Positions 23,528 through 35,935 of a stretch of 64,000 nucleotides of DNA are shown in pieces. Both the position numbers and the translations under genes were made by a program. Each line of letters begins with the position of its first letter. The first letter of the stretch is position 1. A model generated the notes under the pieces. It made no database searches and had not been told where the DNA came from. It was given only the letters and a program-made list of their open reading frames with translations. Origin of the DNA: Prosapia bicincta (taxonomy: Eukaryota; Arthropoda; Insecta; Hemiptera; Cercopidae); NCBI GenBank assembly GCA_036971475.1, contig JBAIZL010000001.1:152615544-152679543 (forward strand), written 5' to 3'.

Positions 23528-25667
23528 CTAGAGTTTTTGAAGAAAAACCTCAACCCTTTTTATATTTTCAATTTTTAGGAGACGCCCTCACATTAAAATA
23601 AAACTTTAAGCGCCCTCAGTAAGCCGTGCAGTTGCATTTTACTCCACGTCGCGTCGTAGCCGTATTTTTGTTTTAATTGGTAACAAACACACCTACACAA
23701 ACAGGCCTGGCTGGGTGATTAGCGTAACTGAGTCGGTTGTAATTTGCACAGAGTTATGGCACCAAGATATCCTGCCTGTTATTATACCATGTAGGAGCTT
23801 GATGTTAAAAGAGAACAAGATTGTCATTTATCATGATAGAACTTGTACAGCAATCACTGACGGAGGCGGGGGCGGCTAAATTATTTTAAAAATAAAAGTA
23901 AATTCATATGTGAGTGGAAATTGGACTAATAAATAAAAAGAACAATTGGAATGTATGAAGAATGACGAACATAACAATCAAAGTGATCACACTAGACTCA
24001 GGGATGTAACAACAGTAAAATATGTCTGTTATAGAACAATGGAACTAAAATAGCAAATAAAGCATTTTAAAATAAATATTTTGTCATTTTATATTAGGTT
24101 TGAACCCGTGGTTGATTTTTCGCACCTTACAAAAAATAATTATTATAGAAATGAATTTATTGTGTGATATATTCAAAAAAGGCGTTACTTAATTTCTTTT
24201 TCCTTTCTCCACAGAACCAAAATTTAATGTTTAAATAAAATATTGAATATATATTTTATTTATGTATTCCATTGTCATTTTATTATTAATCTGTATTTAG
24301 GATTTCTATTATATAGATTTTGCTATGACGTAAATTTATAGATTACAGGAAACACACATAACCAATTGAAGACTAATTAATGATTAGTTGTGTGGATATG
24401 GATGGGATTTTGCGAATCTACCAAATGAAATTACTGTATTAGAAGCAAAGTATTTTCTGTCTTGAAAGAACAGCATGAGAATAGATTTTAATTGAACGAA
24501 AGTTTGGAGGAACTGATAGAAAAATCAACAAGAAAAGAAAGAATATCATTGATTTAATAAAATCCCACAGAAGCAAAATGCAAAGCATTTTAATAAAAAT
24601 CTTGGATGTAGAAAAGTGAAGCCTTCATCATACAAGAGTAATAAGGGTAATGGAAGCACGTTAATAAGAGAAATCATTGGGCAAATACGCTGGGCACAGA
24701 ATCGCCTGCCAACACACAATTGAATCCTATAAATGAAGCTAAAAAATTAATTGGAAAAGATATAAGGAGAAGCAACTCCTACGAACAATAGCGAAAGATA
24801 GAAGAATAAAGAAATACAGGGTTTATTTCCAATTCACTTACGGCGACGTAGAATAAAACCTTTATAAATTGGGAAAACAGAAGCCCAACTAAATAAGTTT
24901 ACTTAGTAAGGATGGAAGAAAAACAGAGGACGTAGAATAGGATGACGTCACTACTCGGATTCTCTTCACCATTAGTTTAAAATGTCTTCTTACTAAATTT
25001 TGATAAGAGTTCAACCTGGGGACACGAAAAGAGAGCTGGTGATAAAATGGGAAACCGTAAATGTACAAAAACCCAGTAAACAGTTGCTTATAGGTATAAA
25101 TCCAGCAAATTAAATGAAATTAGAAACGATGATGTAATTTAACAAGTGTATATAAACGTTAAAATATGTAGGTTCTGTTAAGTAATAATAGGAGCGTGAT
25201 GGAAAAGTGAAACTACAGATAATAGTGAAAAAGGAAACGTTTAAGATAGAAAGGTACACAGATGTAGACAATTTGGTAGATGTTGAAAGAAGATATTACC
25301 GAAATGAGCTGTGTTAAATAATGAGACCTGGATAATGAGTCGAAGTAAAATATACTATAGATAGAAGCATTTCGAAATGTACATACAGAGAAAAAAGGTT
25401 AAAAGATAATATGAGAAATAACTTACTTTATAATTTGCATGCCAATAAAAAATAAAGAAATGGCCATGCGGAGTGAAAGCGATTTTCAAGGGTAACAAAA
25501 AACTGCCTGCTAAAGGATACGAGGAAAAGAAAAATCGTACAGATGTTGAATAGATCACAGTTCTAGGCTATACGGAAGAGTTATAGTAAATTCTAAAAAT
25601 GTATAAAATTATTTTGAAATTCGTTATTATTTAGAAAAAACGTGTCGATTTTTTGGTTTTCAGCGCA

Positions 25668-25928
25668 CTAGCGGAAGAATAAATGTTTTATTGTCTTCTT
25701 TCCACAATTATTGTTCCACTGACAATATTCCCAATTTGGCATATTTATCCCGGGCACAATGAGGGGCAGTTCGTGATAACATTCCTGGCGGGGTTCCCAC
25801 GCGGACCATGACGTATCGATTAGAACCGATCCATTTCTAATCACTCTGAAATCGGACACGGGTTCTCCGATAAACGGTTTGTTTGGAAGCAACGTATCCC
25901 CATTGTAATTGTCACTTAACTCGTTCAC
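25668..25928 (-). other. GC-richer open frame, possible exon or conserved element
   Basis: A minus-strand frame of 86 codons with non-repetitive, mixed composition (pieces such as FRVIRNGSVLIDTSWSAWEP and NMPNWEYCQWNNN) lies in sequence richer in GC than its flanks. Acceptor-like TTTCAG sits inside the frame. No family was recognised, and there is no neighbouring exon or promoter to support it. It may be a conserved regulatory element read as a frame by chance. Confidence 0.2.
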
Positions 25929-26487
25929 AATGGGAAAAGCGATGCCGTGATGAGAGACATGTCATTTTATGTTAGGAAATTGCAGTTTGTGGTGGTTTGC
26001 ATTTTGGTTGACCCAAAAACCGGAGGTTATTTTATAACTGATTATTTATACGTCGAGACGTAAAAGGGCTGAGAAGTCGGGTGGGAGCTCCTGCAAATAT
26101 GCATAGTTTTCTGTTTACTGAGAATGTCATCAAAGGAAAACATTAAATCTGAAAAAAAGCGGCTAATCTTTGACTTCTTGAAAAATATACAATTAAACTT
26201 TAAATGTAGGAAATTTGGGGAAAACGTTTCAAAAGTAATGATAACGATTCTGACAAGTCGTTTACAGCGCCACCGCACTGTTTGTAACGTTTATTGTGAA
26301 ATGCAATACAAGAACACGTGGTCTGCACCTATTTGAAACCTATGCTTTGGCCATTACAATTAATTATTTCAGATCTTTTAAACCAGTCCATTTAGGTTTT
26401 TTCTTTGGCCTGTGATGAAACGAATACAGCACAAAACTGTGCAATAGATAGAAAAATTATGGGATGTGCCAGGAACTGTTCTCCAAC

Positions 26488-26517
26488 TGCCAATGTCATG
26501 TGACCGATTGGCACGTG
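26488..26517. promoter_or_regulatory. Paired CCAAT boxes with E-box
   Basis: TGCCAAT (26488-26494) and its complement ATTGGCA (26507-26513) form an inverted pair, overlapping CACGTG at 26512-26517. Suggestive of a promoter, but no gene is adjacent. Confidence 0.22.
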
Positions 26518-27002
26518 GTACAGTTTGTCTGATGTAAGTTGTGGAAAGGTTGAGGCGCTGAACTTTAAAAAAGTTGAGTGAAGTTTTTAAAGCAGTAAGA
26601 GTTTTTTGTCTGTGTAAGACAAACAGTTTGTAAACTTAAACCGCGCTACTTTGAACTTTGCCAAACAGTTCACAAGGAATCTCCATACAGTTGTCCCTAT
26701 TGAATGTGAGGTCCCTACTAGGTTCTTCTATTTAACCTTTACCAAGTTCTTCATTTCAAGTATTAGCCCTATCAAATCTTTCGATCGCACATTTATAGAC
26801 CACAATAGGTTATTGTAAGGAATAACTTTCACGAAAGCAGTATTTGCATCAGTTTTTATTTAATACCGATTGGAGTAGTGAGAGATCCGGCAACTGGGCA
26901 ATGACAAAAACGTACGAGTAAGGTCGTACTTGTACAAGTTGCATTAAAAATTTGAAGTGAATATGTTTATCTCGCGACATGGCACAAAAATGAAACTGTA
27001 AA

Positions 27003-27074
27003 CTAGCATCTTTGAGTTGTCCTGTGTGTACTCGTACCTATTGTGTGTTCGAGTACACGATAACTCAAAGCTAG
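27003..27074. repeat. Imperfect 72-bp hairpin
   Basis: CTTTGAGTT ... GTACTCG on the left pairs with CGAGTAC ... AACTCAAAG on the right, with outer CTAG on both sides and a loop of about 16 bases. Possible folded-back element or structured RNA. No second copy seen. Confidence 0.7.
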
Positions 27075-27554
27075 ACACACCTTCTTGCTGTGTGTTTCCA
27101 TTAAGCTATTTCACAAAAGCATGCTGGACAATAACTATGCTGTCGTAACTAATCGGCCGTGTCTTGTGCTTATAAAAATCCGTACTAGTTAAAATATTTT
27201 AACAAAATAATTTGACGTTTTCCACGCCACCGGAAGCAGGAAACGTCCATCTTGCTAACTAGGTAATTAACGAGTCTTTGCAGACGAAAATTATAGGTAA
27301 TTGTCGGTTATTACATCTTTCACAAAGATTCATTACAAAGAACTAAACTGGCGGCGATGTTAGGTGTTAATAGGTTGCGATAACGACTGTTCGTAGTGCG
27401 AGGGAACGAAGAAAAGATATAATTGGAGAGTTATGTATCTAGACGTCTTAAGGATCAGAATAGTCTGGTTAAGTACGCTATCGGAGACGTTGGTGCAACC
27501 GTTCGAAAATCGGCGGGATATGGGATAATCTGGACGAAGTAAGACAACGGCGAT

Positions 27555-29530
27555 GTATTTAACGTTACAAAATTAGGAGGACACACATATACTAGCTGAA
27601 ATAAGCTAACGGCTACGAATTTAACGGTACAAAATTAGGAGGCCACACAGGCCTATAGGTTGATCGAAGTAAGCTAACGGCTACAAATGTAACGTTACAA
27701 AATTAGGAGGACACACATATACTAGCTGAAATAAGCTAACGGCTACGAATTTAACGGTACAAAATTAGGAGGCCACACAGGCCTATAGGTTGATCGACGT
27801 AAGCTAACTGATACAATTTAACGTTACAAAATTAGGAGGACACACAGGTTAACCGAAATCAGCAAACAGGTATGAATTTAACGTTACAAAATTAGGAGGA
27901 CACACAGGCCTATAGGTTGATCAACGTAAGCTATGACTACAAATGTAACGTTACAAAATTAGGAGGACACACATATACTAGCTGAAATAAGCTAACGGCT
28001 ACGAATTTAACGGTACAAAATTAGGAGGCCACACAGGTCTATAGGTTGATCAAACTAAGCTAACGGATACAAATTTAACGTTACAAAATTAGAAGGCCAC
28101 ACAGGCCTATAGGTTGATCGAAGTAAGCTAACGGCTACAAATGTAACGTTACAAAATTAGGAGGACACACATATACTAGCTGAAATAAGCTAACGGCTAC
28201 GAATTTAACGTTAAAAAAATTAGGAGGCCACACAGGCCTATAGGTTGATCGACGTAAGCTAACTGATACAATTTAACGTTACAAAATTAGGAGGACACAC
28301 AGGTTAACCGAAATAAGCAAACCGGTATGAATCTAACGTTACAAAATCAGGAGGCCACACAGGCCTATAGGTTGATCAACGTAAGCTATGACTACAAATG
28401 TAACGTTACAAAATTAGGAGGACACACATATACTAGCTGAAATAAGCTAACGGCTACGAATTTAACGGTACAAAATTAGGAGGCCACACAGGTCTATAGG
28501 TTGATCAAACTAAGCTAACGGATACAAATTTAACGTTACAAAATTAGGAGGCCACACAGGCCTATAGGTTGATCGAAGTAAGCTAACGGCTACAAATGTA
28601 ACGTTACAAAATTAGGAGGACACACATATACTAGCTGAAATAAGCTAACGGCTACGAATTTAACGTTAAAAAAATTAGGAGGCCACACAGGCCTATAGGT
28701 TGATCGAAGTAAGCTAACGACTACAAATGTAACGTTACAAAATTAGGAGGACACACATATACTAGCTGAAATAAGCTAACGGCTACGAATTTAACGGTAC
28801 AAAATTAGGAGGCCACACAGGCCTATAGGTTGATCGAAGTAAGCTAACGGCTACTAATGTAACGTTACAAAATTAGGAGGACACACATATACTAGCTGAA
28901 ATAAGCTAACGGCTACGAATTTAACGTTACAAAATTAGGAGGACACACAGGCCTATAGGTTGATCGAAGTAAGCTAACGGCTACAAATGTAACGTTACAA
29001 AATTAGGAGGACACACATATACTAGCTGAAATAAGCTAACGGCTACGAATTTAACGGTACAAAATTAGGAGGTCACACAGGCCTATAGGTTGATCGACGT
29101 AAGCTAACTGATACAATTTAACGTTACAAAATTAGGAGGGCACACAGGTAAACCGAAATCAGCAAACGGGTATGAATTTAACGTTACAAAATTAGGAGGA
29201 CACACAGGCCTATAGGTTGATCGAAGTAAGCTAACAGATACAAATTTAACGTTACAAAATTAGGAGGCCACACAGGCTTATAGGTTGATCGAAGTAAGCT
29301 AACGGCTACAAATGTAACGTTACAAAATTAGGAGGACACACATATACTAGCTGAAATAAGCTAACGGCTACGAATTTAACATTACAAAATTAGGAGGCCA
29401 CACAGGCCTATAGGTTGATCGACGTAAGCTATGACTACAAATTTAACGTTACAAAATTAGGAGGACACACATATACTAGCTGAAATAAGCTAACTTCTAC
29501 GAATTTAACGTTACATAATAAGGCGAGTAA
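27555..29530. repeat. 62/68-bp composite minisatellite, about 31 units
   Basis: Every unit begins AACGTTACAAAATTAGGAGG. A-type units (62 bp) continue with TATACTAGCTGAAATAAG. B-type units (about 68 bp) continue with GGCCTATAGGTTGATCGA. A rarer type contains GGTTAACCGAAAT. A and B usually alternate as a 130-bp repeat. Above that, a block of seven units starting at 27820 is repeated from 28276 (456 bp), shown by the shared rare unit and the shared mutation AACGTTAAAAAAATT at 28207 and 28663. Confidence 0.96.
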
Positions 29531-30569
29531 ATATAGGTTGACCGAAGTAATCTAACTGCAACGAATGTAGAATTACAAAGATTGGTAATTTTACATTAGG
29601 GGTAAAAGCAATTTATAAAAGAAAATAAATTTCCACAAAAACTGTAATAAATTAAAAAGAAAAGAACACACTGACATTACTGATATTATCATGATTGTTT
29701 AACATTTCGCTCCCTAGTTGCAATTAGTACGTAGATTGTTAAATAATGTGCAATTAATGTTATTTGATGTACAACAACTATACAAGCAAGCCGGAACATA
29801 TGGAATGAATTTTATAGAGATTATTTGTGAAAGATTGGTCTAAACCAGAGAAGAGACCTTACTATAACTTTCATACTTATTTTAAATCTAAATGACATGG
29901 AACATAATTTTTGTAGCCTGTATTTATTTCTTACGTGTATGTAAGAAAGTATGTATATACGTTGCAGAAATACTTCTCTAAGCCATTATACTCGTATGGT
30001 AGGCATGTTTGGCGATAAAAGATAACCCCAAACCTACGATGTCACATTGAAACTTCCACGAGCAGTCAGAAACATAAGGTCTAGCTATATCCCGCTAGGA
30101 GTAAACTACATGCCACCCCTCTGGAAACAATTATGATATCTTTACCCGGTTACAGTGCAGTATGCGAAACCCACGCACGCCCACATACATAGTAAGTGAG
30201 ATATAATTTATGGGCTTGGACTCGGTAGTCACCCGCTGTTGCTCAATGACTATTATTTATAATTTAATTTCTGATCGTAGCACGTCATTTGTTCTAGTCA
30301 AAATTTTGATGGGCACATCCGGATGGTATGGGGTCTGTAGGCTGAAATAAAATATTCATCGAAACTCTTTCATCCAAACACGAGGCCCAAGGGCGTAAGC
30401 TAAACGTTATATACAGACATTTCTGGGGGGAAATGGAAATTTAATTGCTACGACACATAAGCTTTTTTTCTTTCGCTTTTACTGTCCTTTATTCTTAAAA
30501 TCCCGAATATGTAACGAGCAACTAGTTGCCCAATAATTTATTATTTTTTTTCTAATTTTGGCATTGCTC
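29531..30569. other. Unique sequence, no gene seen
   Basis: AT-rich, with stops in all frames. No motif or repeat recognised. Confidence 0.55.
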
Positions 30570-30920
30570 TCTTGTGATTCACAGATATAATGCATTTAGT
30601 TTGCTATTGTTGGATTCTGCCATCTTTGTTGCAATGCACACGGTCTCCGAAACCACCAGTGTTGAGATTCACATTTATAATGCATTTAATTTCCCGCTGT
30701 TGTTTTGTGTTGTCTTCGATGCAATGCGCATCTCTCCCTAACCATAACAGTTAAGATTCACAGTCACAATGCATTTCATTTCCCGCTGTTTAATTCTGTT
30801 GCCTTTGATGGAAAGGGTGTCCCTTAAACCATAAGAATTGAGATTCGCAGTCGCAAATGCATTTAATTTCTCGGTGATACATTCTGTTGTCTTTGATGCA
30901 AAGCACATGTATCCTACGCC
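30570..30920. repeat. Diverged 87-90-bp tandem repeat, 4 copies
   Basis: GATTC(A/G)CA ... TGCATTT(A/C) recurs at 30576, 30666, 30755 and 30842, followed each time by a CTGTTG-type block and TTTGATG(C/G)AA. Considerable divergence between copies marks this as an older array than the others. An 85-codon minus-strand frame (30738-30995) overlaps it and is not supported. Confidence 0.85.
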
Positions 30921-31099
30921 ACAAGCGAGATAACAGATATGCGGGCGTTTATTCCTTCCCGTAAACCCTCTAATTCTTATATCTCCTTTATTCACAAGTA
31001 TTTCCTTAAATCTCTTTTATTGATTTTTAAAATTAAAAAAAAAAAAAACAAATACATAAAAAATATCTACTAAACATTTACACGAAAAAATAGCGTATA

Positions 31100-31406
31100 G
31101 TGCAGATCACGTAACCGAGCACTTTGCCTCGAGAGATCGCAGTAGGCCAGACAGGAAGTGAAGGGTCAGTATAAATACTTTCCTAAAAACAAGATAAGGG
31201 CTGTCAAAACACTGATTTGAACGAGACAGGCGATACTAGATGAATACAATTATAAATTAGCTTCCGTGAGGAGACATATCGGATGCAGAAGCTGTTGATG
31301 TATGGAGAATTCTGCACATGTAACATGTTTTAAGTAGAGAGAGTATATTACAGGAGAAATCTCGTACAACCTCTCAGGGCCAAGCGTACGGTTACGTGGT
31401 CCGCAC
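31100..31406 (-). mobile_element. MITE-like element, copy 2
   Basis: About 307 bp with terminal inverted repeats: left GTGCAGATCACGTAACCG, right end in complement GTGCGGACCACGTAACCG. It aligns throughout, in opposite orientation, with 6226-6554, including CAGAAGCTGTT, ACATGTTTTAAG-type and GAGAAATCTCGT blocks. No open frame. Two diverged copies in 64 kb suggest a fairly abundant family in this genome. Confidence 0.75.
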
Positions 31407-31849
31407 TGTAACGTAATTAATTACACAAGAAAATTCAATACTCGAATAGATGGAATAACATTTATTTATGAAATATATTCTGTCCCGAGGGCAGATCCTC
31501 CCTCAAAAGACAACTCTCTGCATCTTTACTAAGGTCAGTATCGGAGGACATTATTGTACATACTTGTAATATGACGTTTTGTTCTGCCCCAAACCGTCAT
31601 CCTTCAGCAAAATCACTTTCTTCTGAACAGAGCATCGGCCTATTTATTTATCCTAATTTTATAGCAAACCTCCATTGTTTAATTTATCCGTCATTCTAAC
31701 CAGGTTCATTTTTTTCAAATTCACATATACAAATTTCCAGTTGCCTTATCAATTTTTACCAATGTAAAAGGTTCAAACGTAGGTCAGAAAAATATTCTGC
31801 TTGTGCAGTAAATTTCTTCTTTATTTATGTCTGCCTATATTTCCATTGA

Positions 31850-32828
31850 CAACCGAGCTCCGCTTCAATACTTTACAACGATCGCACCCGCACTCCCCAG
31901 CAAAAGCATGCAACTCCTTTTAACCTCAATGCAAGTAAAGGTTCAACCTCCCCTGCAGAGCTGATATTATGCGCTCTAGAAACAATTCACACTTTGTACC
32001 CGTCTAGCGAATCGCTGCATATTTATACTGACGGTTCATTCGTTCCTCATACTGGAGGTGCAGGCGCCGGCTGGTACTGTCGCTTATTTGAAAACTCACT
32101 AGCTGTAGGGAGGAATGCAAGCAATTAAGGGGAAGTATGTGCCATTTACGAAGCCGCAAATCATCTACTCACTTTAAACCTGCCTGCAAGCAGAGCCGTC
32201 TTCCTTGTAGATTCACAGGCTGTAGTATCAGCTCTTAGCAACAACACCCCCACTAACTGCTTGAGTACCATTCAGGGCCGTGTCTTAGCTCATCACCATC
32301 GGCTTGGTATTGCGACTCCAATGGGTTCCAAGCCATGTGGGAATCCGTGGCAACGAAAGGGCCGATGTTATGGCGAAGCGTGGAGCAGAAGCTAACCAAC
32401 CCACTATCCCGCTAACACTACGATCAGCTCAGAACCTCATCACTACTTCGATCAACCAGCATACCAATAAAGAACTTATAAATCTCAGCAAGCACAAAAA
32501 ATGGGAGTGCCTTGCAGCGGTTGGACCAATTCCATCGCACCTGGAGAGAGCTGAAGCTGTCGCCAGATTCCGTCTTACCACTGGCCATGATTATCTCCAA
32601 GCACACCTTTATTGCATTGGTTTGGCTGAGAATGACATCTGCCCCCTATGTAACACAATAAGAATGGATGGCGATTACCTGCAGCACTGCCCTGAACTCG
32701 ACCTTCTACCTGACGACACGATACTAGGAGGCTCGGCGTCGAATGGCCCAACAACCACGGACGGGAGTTGGCTAAAAAAAATAACAATTCCTAGTTCACT
32801 TTCCAAGTACAACTTCGACAGAAATTGA
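31850..32828 (+). pseudogene. Non-LTR retrotransposon 3' end: RNase H domain and C-terminal zinc knuckle
   Basis: The frame opens near 31850 and gives PAELILCALETI, then the RNase H motifs LHIYTDGSF (first Asp, about 32030), GEVCAIYEAANHLL (Glu) and VFLVDSQAVVSALS (second Asp). After a frameshift it continues with LQWVPSHVGIRGNERADVMA (His and last Asp, about 32310-32370). The tail holds CPLCNTIRMDGDYLQHC, a C-X2-C...H-C knuckle typical of the end of I/R1/LOA-type elements, and stops at 32828. The copy is dead: TAA at 32126-32128 directly before GEVC, and a +1 frameshift at about 32300-32315. No endonuclease or RT domain was recognised upstream, so it is 5' truncated. RNase H would degrade the RNA strand of the cDNA hybrid in an active element. 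Confidence 0.88.
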
Positions 32829-33869
32829 CGCGTATTTGAGGCTACTCATTTCACTTTTCTCTAGATTGTAGAGCAAGGAAACCGTTGCATATTTAATTTC
32901 TTTACGATGTGGTTATACTTTGTGTTTTATGTATTTCCCTTCACGGACAGTAAAGCACACACACGACACTGTCATCAGTCATTAGTGGTATATAAAAGCT
33001 TCTTAGTTTCGGCTAACCGAAACATATTTAACGCTCTTCTTAAATATTCTTGTTTTTAAAACTTGGAAACTGACAGTTTTATTATAAATATTATATAATT
33101 ATTAAGGAAATGTTAATATTGTTATTTACGGGCCAATCCTACATTTCGTTTGGCTCTAAACTGTTAGCGCCATTAACAGTAAACGCTTGTGAACATAAAA
33201 ACTCGCATCAAATCGTGAAAACAGGCTGTCAGGCCAAAAGTGTCCGAGACTCAAAACGCCTTCTCGTGAATGTTTGCACCGTAAACTAAAATTAATTGAA
33301 GAGTTAAAATGTGGAGGGCGGTCGGGTTACGGCTCGGTCTACGGTAATTGACGTATCACGAAGAGTCGGGCGTCGTGAACGGTCGGTAAACACACCCGGC
33401 CGCGAGGAGATTTCTTAATCCCGGACAAGGCTTTCTCACACGACCGAAAAACAACAGGACGGAAAACTAGTAAGAGAATACGTCAAGAGCGCCGTCGCCG
33501 GCTGACCTTGAGCTTTAAGGTACAACAATGGACAGGACTTGTTTCAGAATGAAGAACGTAATGATTTGTTACGCTATTTTTAGAAAATAATAAATAATGT
33601 TTTTTTTAAAATTTTGTTACAATATATTATTAGGCTATATAGGTATACATTCCCATCTTTTTCATAACCTTTGTAAGAGATAACAGAGAAACTGACTAGT
33701 CTCTATAGAATACTGAAAAACCAATAAATTATATTTAATTGGTAGCCAGGTTTATTGAAAGAAGAAAAGCTCTGACGTGTGTATTTGCATGAAGGAAATG
33801 TGTGTGAATATTGTAAGAACTAAGGTAAGAATATAAAAAAAGAAGAATACAAATGAAAAAAACACATGT
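32829..33869. other. Unique sequence around a CpG-rich island
   Basis: No gene seen. The CpG-rich part (33300-33530) is listed separately. Confidence 0.5.
33300..33530. promoter_or_regulatory. CpG-rich island
   Basis: About 230 bp with a striking density of CG dinucleotides (for example GGCGGTCGGGTTACGGCTCG), in otherwise AT-rich DNA. It includes TTAATCCCGG, a K50-homeodomain (Bicoid/Otx-type) core. No long frame. Candidate promoter or conserved non-coding element. Function is inference. Confidence 0.3.
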
Positions 33870-34649
33870 AAGGTTCTTATTCCGTAGACTTACGCTCTAT
33901 CGGGGTATTATTTAGGTGTCTTACTAAATTATGTATTTGTCTTACATCAGTATATATAAGACAAGCAAGGGTCTTATTCAGTAGACTTACGCTCTATCGG
34001 GGTATTATTTAGGTGTCTTACTAAATTATGTATTTGTCTTACACCAGTATATATAAGACAAGCAAGGTTCTTATTCCGTAGACTTACGCTCTATCGGGGT
34101 ATTATTTAGGTGTCTTACTAAATTATGTATTTGTCTTACACCAGTATATATAAGACAAGCAAGGTTCTTATTCCGTAGACTTACGCTCTATCGGGGTATT
34201 ATTTAGGTGTCTTACTAAATTATGTATTTGTCTTACACCAGTATATATAAGACAAGCGAGGGTCTTATTCAGTAGACTTACGCTCTATCGGGGTATTATT
34301 TAGGTGGTTTACTGAATTATGTATTTGTCTTACACCAGTATATATAAGACAAGCAAGGGTCTTATTCAGTAGACTTACGCTCTATCGGGGTATTATCTAG
34401 GTGTCTTAATGAATTATGTATTTGTTTTACGCCAGTAAATATAAGACAAGCAAGGGTCTTATTCAGTAGACTTACGCTCTATCGGGGTATTATCTAGGTG
34501 TCTTAATGAATTATGTATTTGTTTTACGCCAGTAAATATAAGACAAGCAAGGGTCTTATTCAGTAGACTTACGCTCTATCGGGGTATTATCTAGGTGTCT
34601 TAATGAATTATGTATTTGTTTTACGCCAGTAAATATAAGACAAGCAAGG
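33870..34649. repeat. 97-bp minisatellite, 8 copies
   Basis: Units begin AAGGTTCTTATTCCGTAG or AAGGGTCTTATTCAGTAG at 33870, 33967, 34064, 34161, 34258, 34355, 34452 and 34549. The last three share TATCTAGG, TTAATGAATT and GTTTTACGCCAG variants, so the array has two homogenised halves. Confidence 0.97.
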
Positions 34650-34715
34650 GTATTTGGAATATATGTAGGACTAAAGTAGAAGCTACTAGGAAGAAATGGG
34701 GTTGACGAAACTTGT

Positions 34716-35295
34716 GGCCAAGTAAAGAAGGTAGTCGCCGGGGTTAAGGATAGGTGTCCGCTAGATTCCCTAAGGCCAAGTAAAGAAGGTAGTCGCCGGG
34801 GTTAAGGATAGGTGTCCGCTAGATTCCCTAAGGCCAAGTAAAGAAGGTAGTCGCCGGGGTTAAGGATAGGTGTCCGCTAGATTCCCTAAGGCCAAGTAAA
34901 GAAGATAGTCGCCGGGGTTAAGGATAGGTGTCCGCTAGATTCCCTAAGGCCAAGTAAAGAAGGTAGTCGCCGGGGTTAAGGATAGGTGTCCGCTAGATTC
35001 CCTAAGGCCAAGTAAAGAAGGTAGTCGCCGGGGTTAAGGATAGGTGTCCGCTAGATTCCCTAAGGCCAAGTAAAGAAGGTAGTCGCCGGGGTTAAGGATA
35101 GGTGTCCGCTAGATTCCCTAAGGCCAAGTAAAGAAGGTAGTCGCCGGGGTTAAGGATAGGTGTCCGCTAGATTCCCTAAGGCCAAGTAAAGAACGTAGTC
35201 GCCGGGGTTAAGGATAGGTGTCCGCTAGATTCCCTAAGGCCAAGTAAAGAAGGTAGTCGCCGGGGTTAAGGATAGGTGTCCGCTAGATTCTCTAA
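34716..35295. repeat. 58-bp minisatellite, 10 near-identical copies
   Basis: Ten units with core GGTAGTCGCCGGGGTTAAGG. Only isolated substitutions are visible (for example GAAGATAG and GAACGTAG), so expansion or homogenisation is recent. It starts about 66 bp after the 97-bp array. Confidence 0.97.
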
Positions 35296-35767
35296 GAATA
35301 TTGGAATGAGTGAAACAGTTAGGTCTTAAATGTGTCGATGTATGTTATGGTTTTGTGACGCAGGTTGTATCAGTTGTGTATTGTTCTGGGTGACGCGAGG
35401 GAACTGCATACACTTCTTGGCTGGTAAAGCCAGTTCCTGCATGCGGTAAACTGCATTACTTCACTAAACGCCTAAGGAATCCAAGCTATATAACAATGCT
35501 AAAGCCTTTGCTCCCAAACCTTGTCTTAGGAATAACGGGCCAACTCTTACAAATAAACGATTCTGCTTTCCGTAACCCGGTCTTCTGCATCGATAAGAGG
35601 ACACATCTTCAGTTCACACTATCAGTGAGGAATTTATCATGTAGGCCTATAATAGTAACCCATGTTTTAAATATATTTTCAGTTTTAGTTGTACATAACT
35701 GAAATATTTGTGTGTGTGTATTGGTTATTACATTCGGCTTTCGTACTCATCATACGACTAAACTAGC

Positions 35768-35935
35768 TAATGACTAGCATAGTCAGTAGTGAATACATCA
35801 GTAGCATAGTCAGTACTGAATACATCAGTAGAATTGTCAGTACTGAATACATCAGTAGCATAGTCAGTACTGAATACATCAGTAGCATAGTCAGTAGTGA
35901 ATACATCAGTAGCATAGTCAGTAGTGAATACATCA
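35768..35935. repeat. 27-bp tandem repeat, 6 copies
   Basis: Repeat of AGTCAGTARTGAATACATCA. Reads as the nine-residue repeat SIVSTEYIS on the plus strand because the unit is a multiple of three. Confidence 0.93.

Larger units (their letters stand above)
21890..27002. other. AT-rich unique sequence with a few small motifs
   Basis: No convincing gene. Contains the palindrome at 22005, two TA microsatellites, a minus-strand frame at 22143-22445 without recognisable domain, a CRE-like TGACGTCA at 24943-24950, and the GC-richer candidate at 25668-25928. The remainder appears featureless. Confidence 0.5.

Noticed and set aside
24460..24960. Possible degraded RT or craftRTE-like fragment
   Set aside because: Lysine-rich translated pieces vaguely resemble retroelement proteins, but no RT or endonuclease motif can be named.
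32304..32828. Treating the 174-codon frame as a complete protein
   Set aside because: It begins inside the RNase H domain after a frameshift. The first half of the domain lies upstream in another frame with a stop.
33870..35295. Possible CRISPR array
   Set aside because: Units are head-to-tail without unique spacers, the host is eukaryotic, and no cas gene is present.
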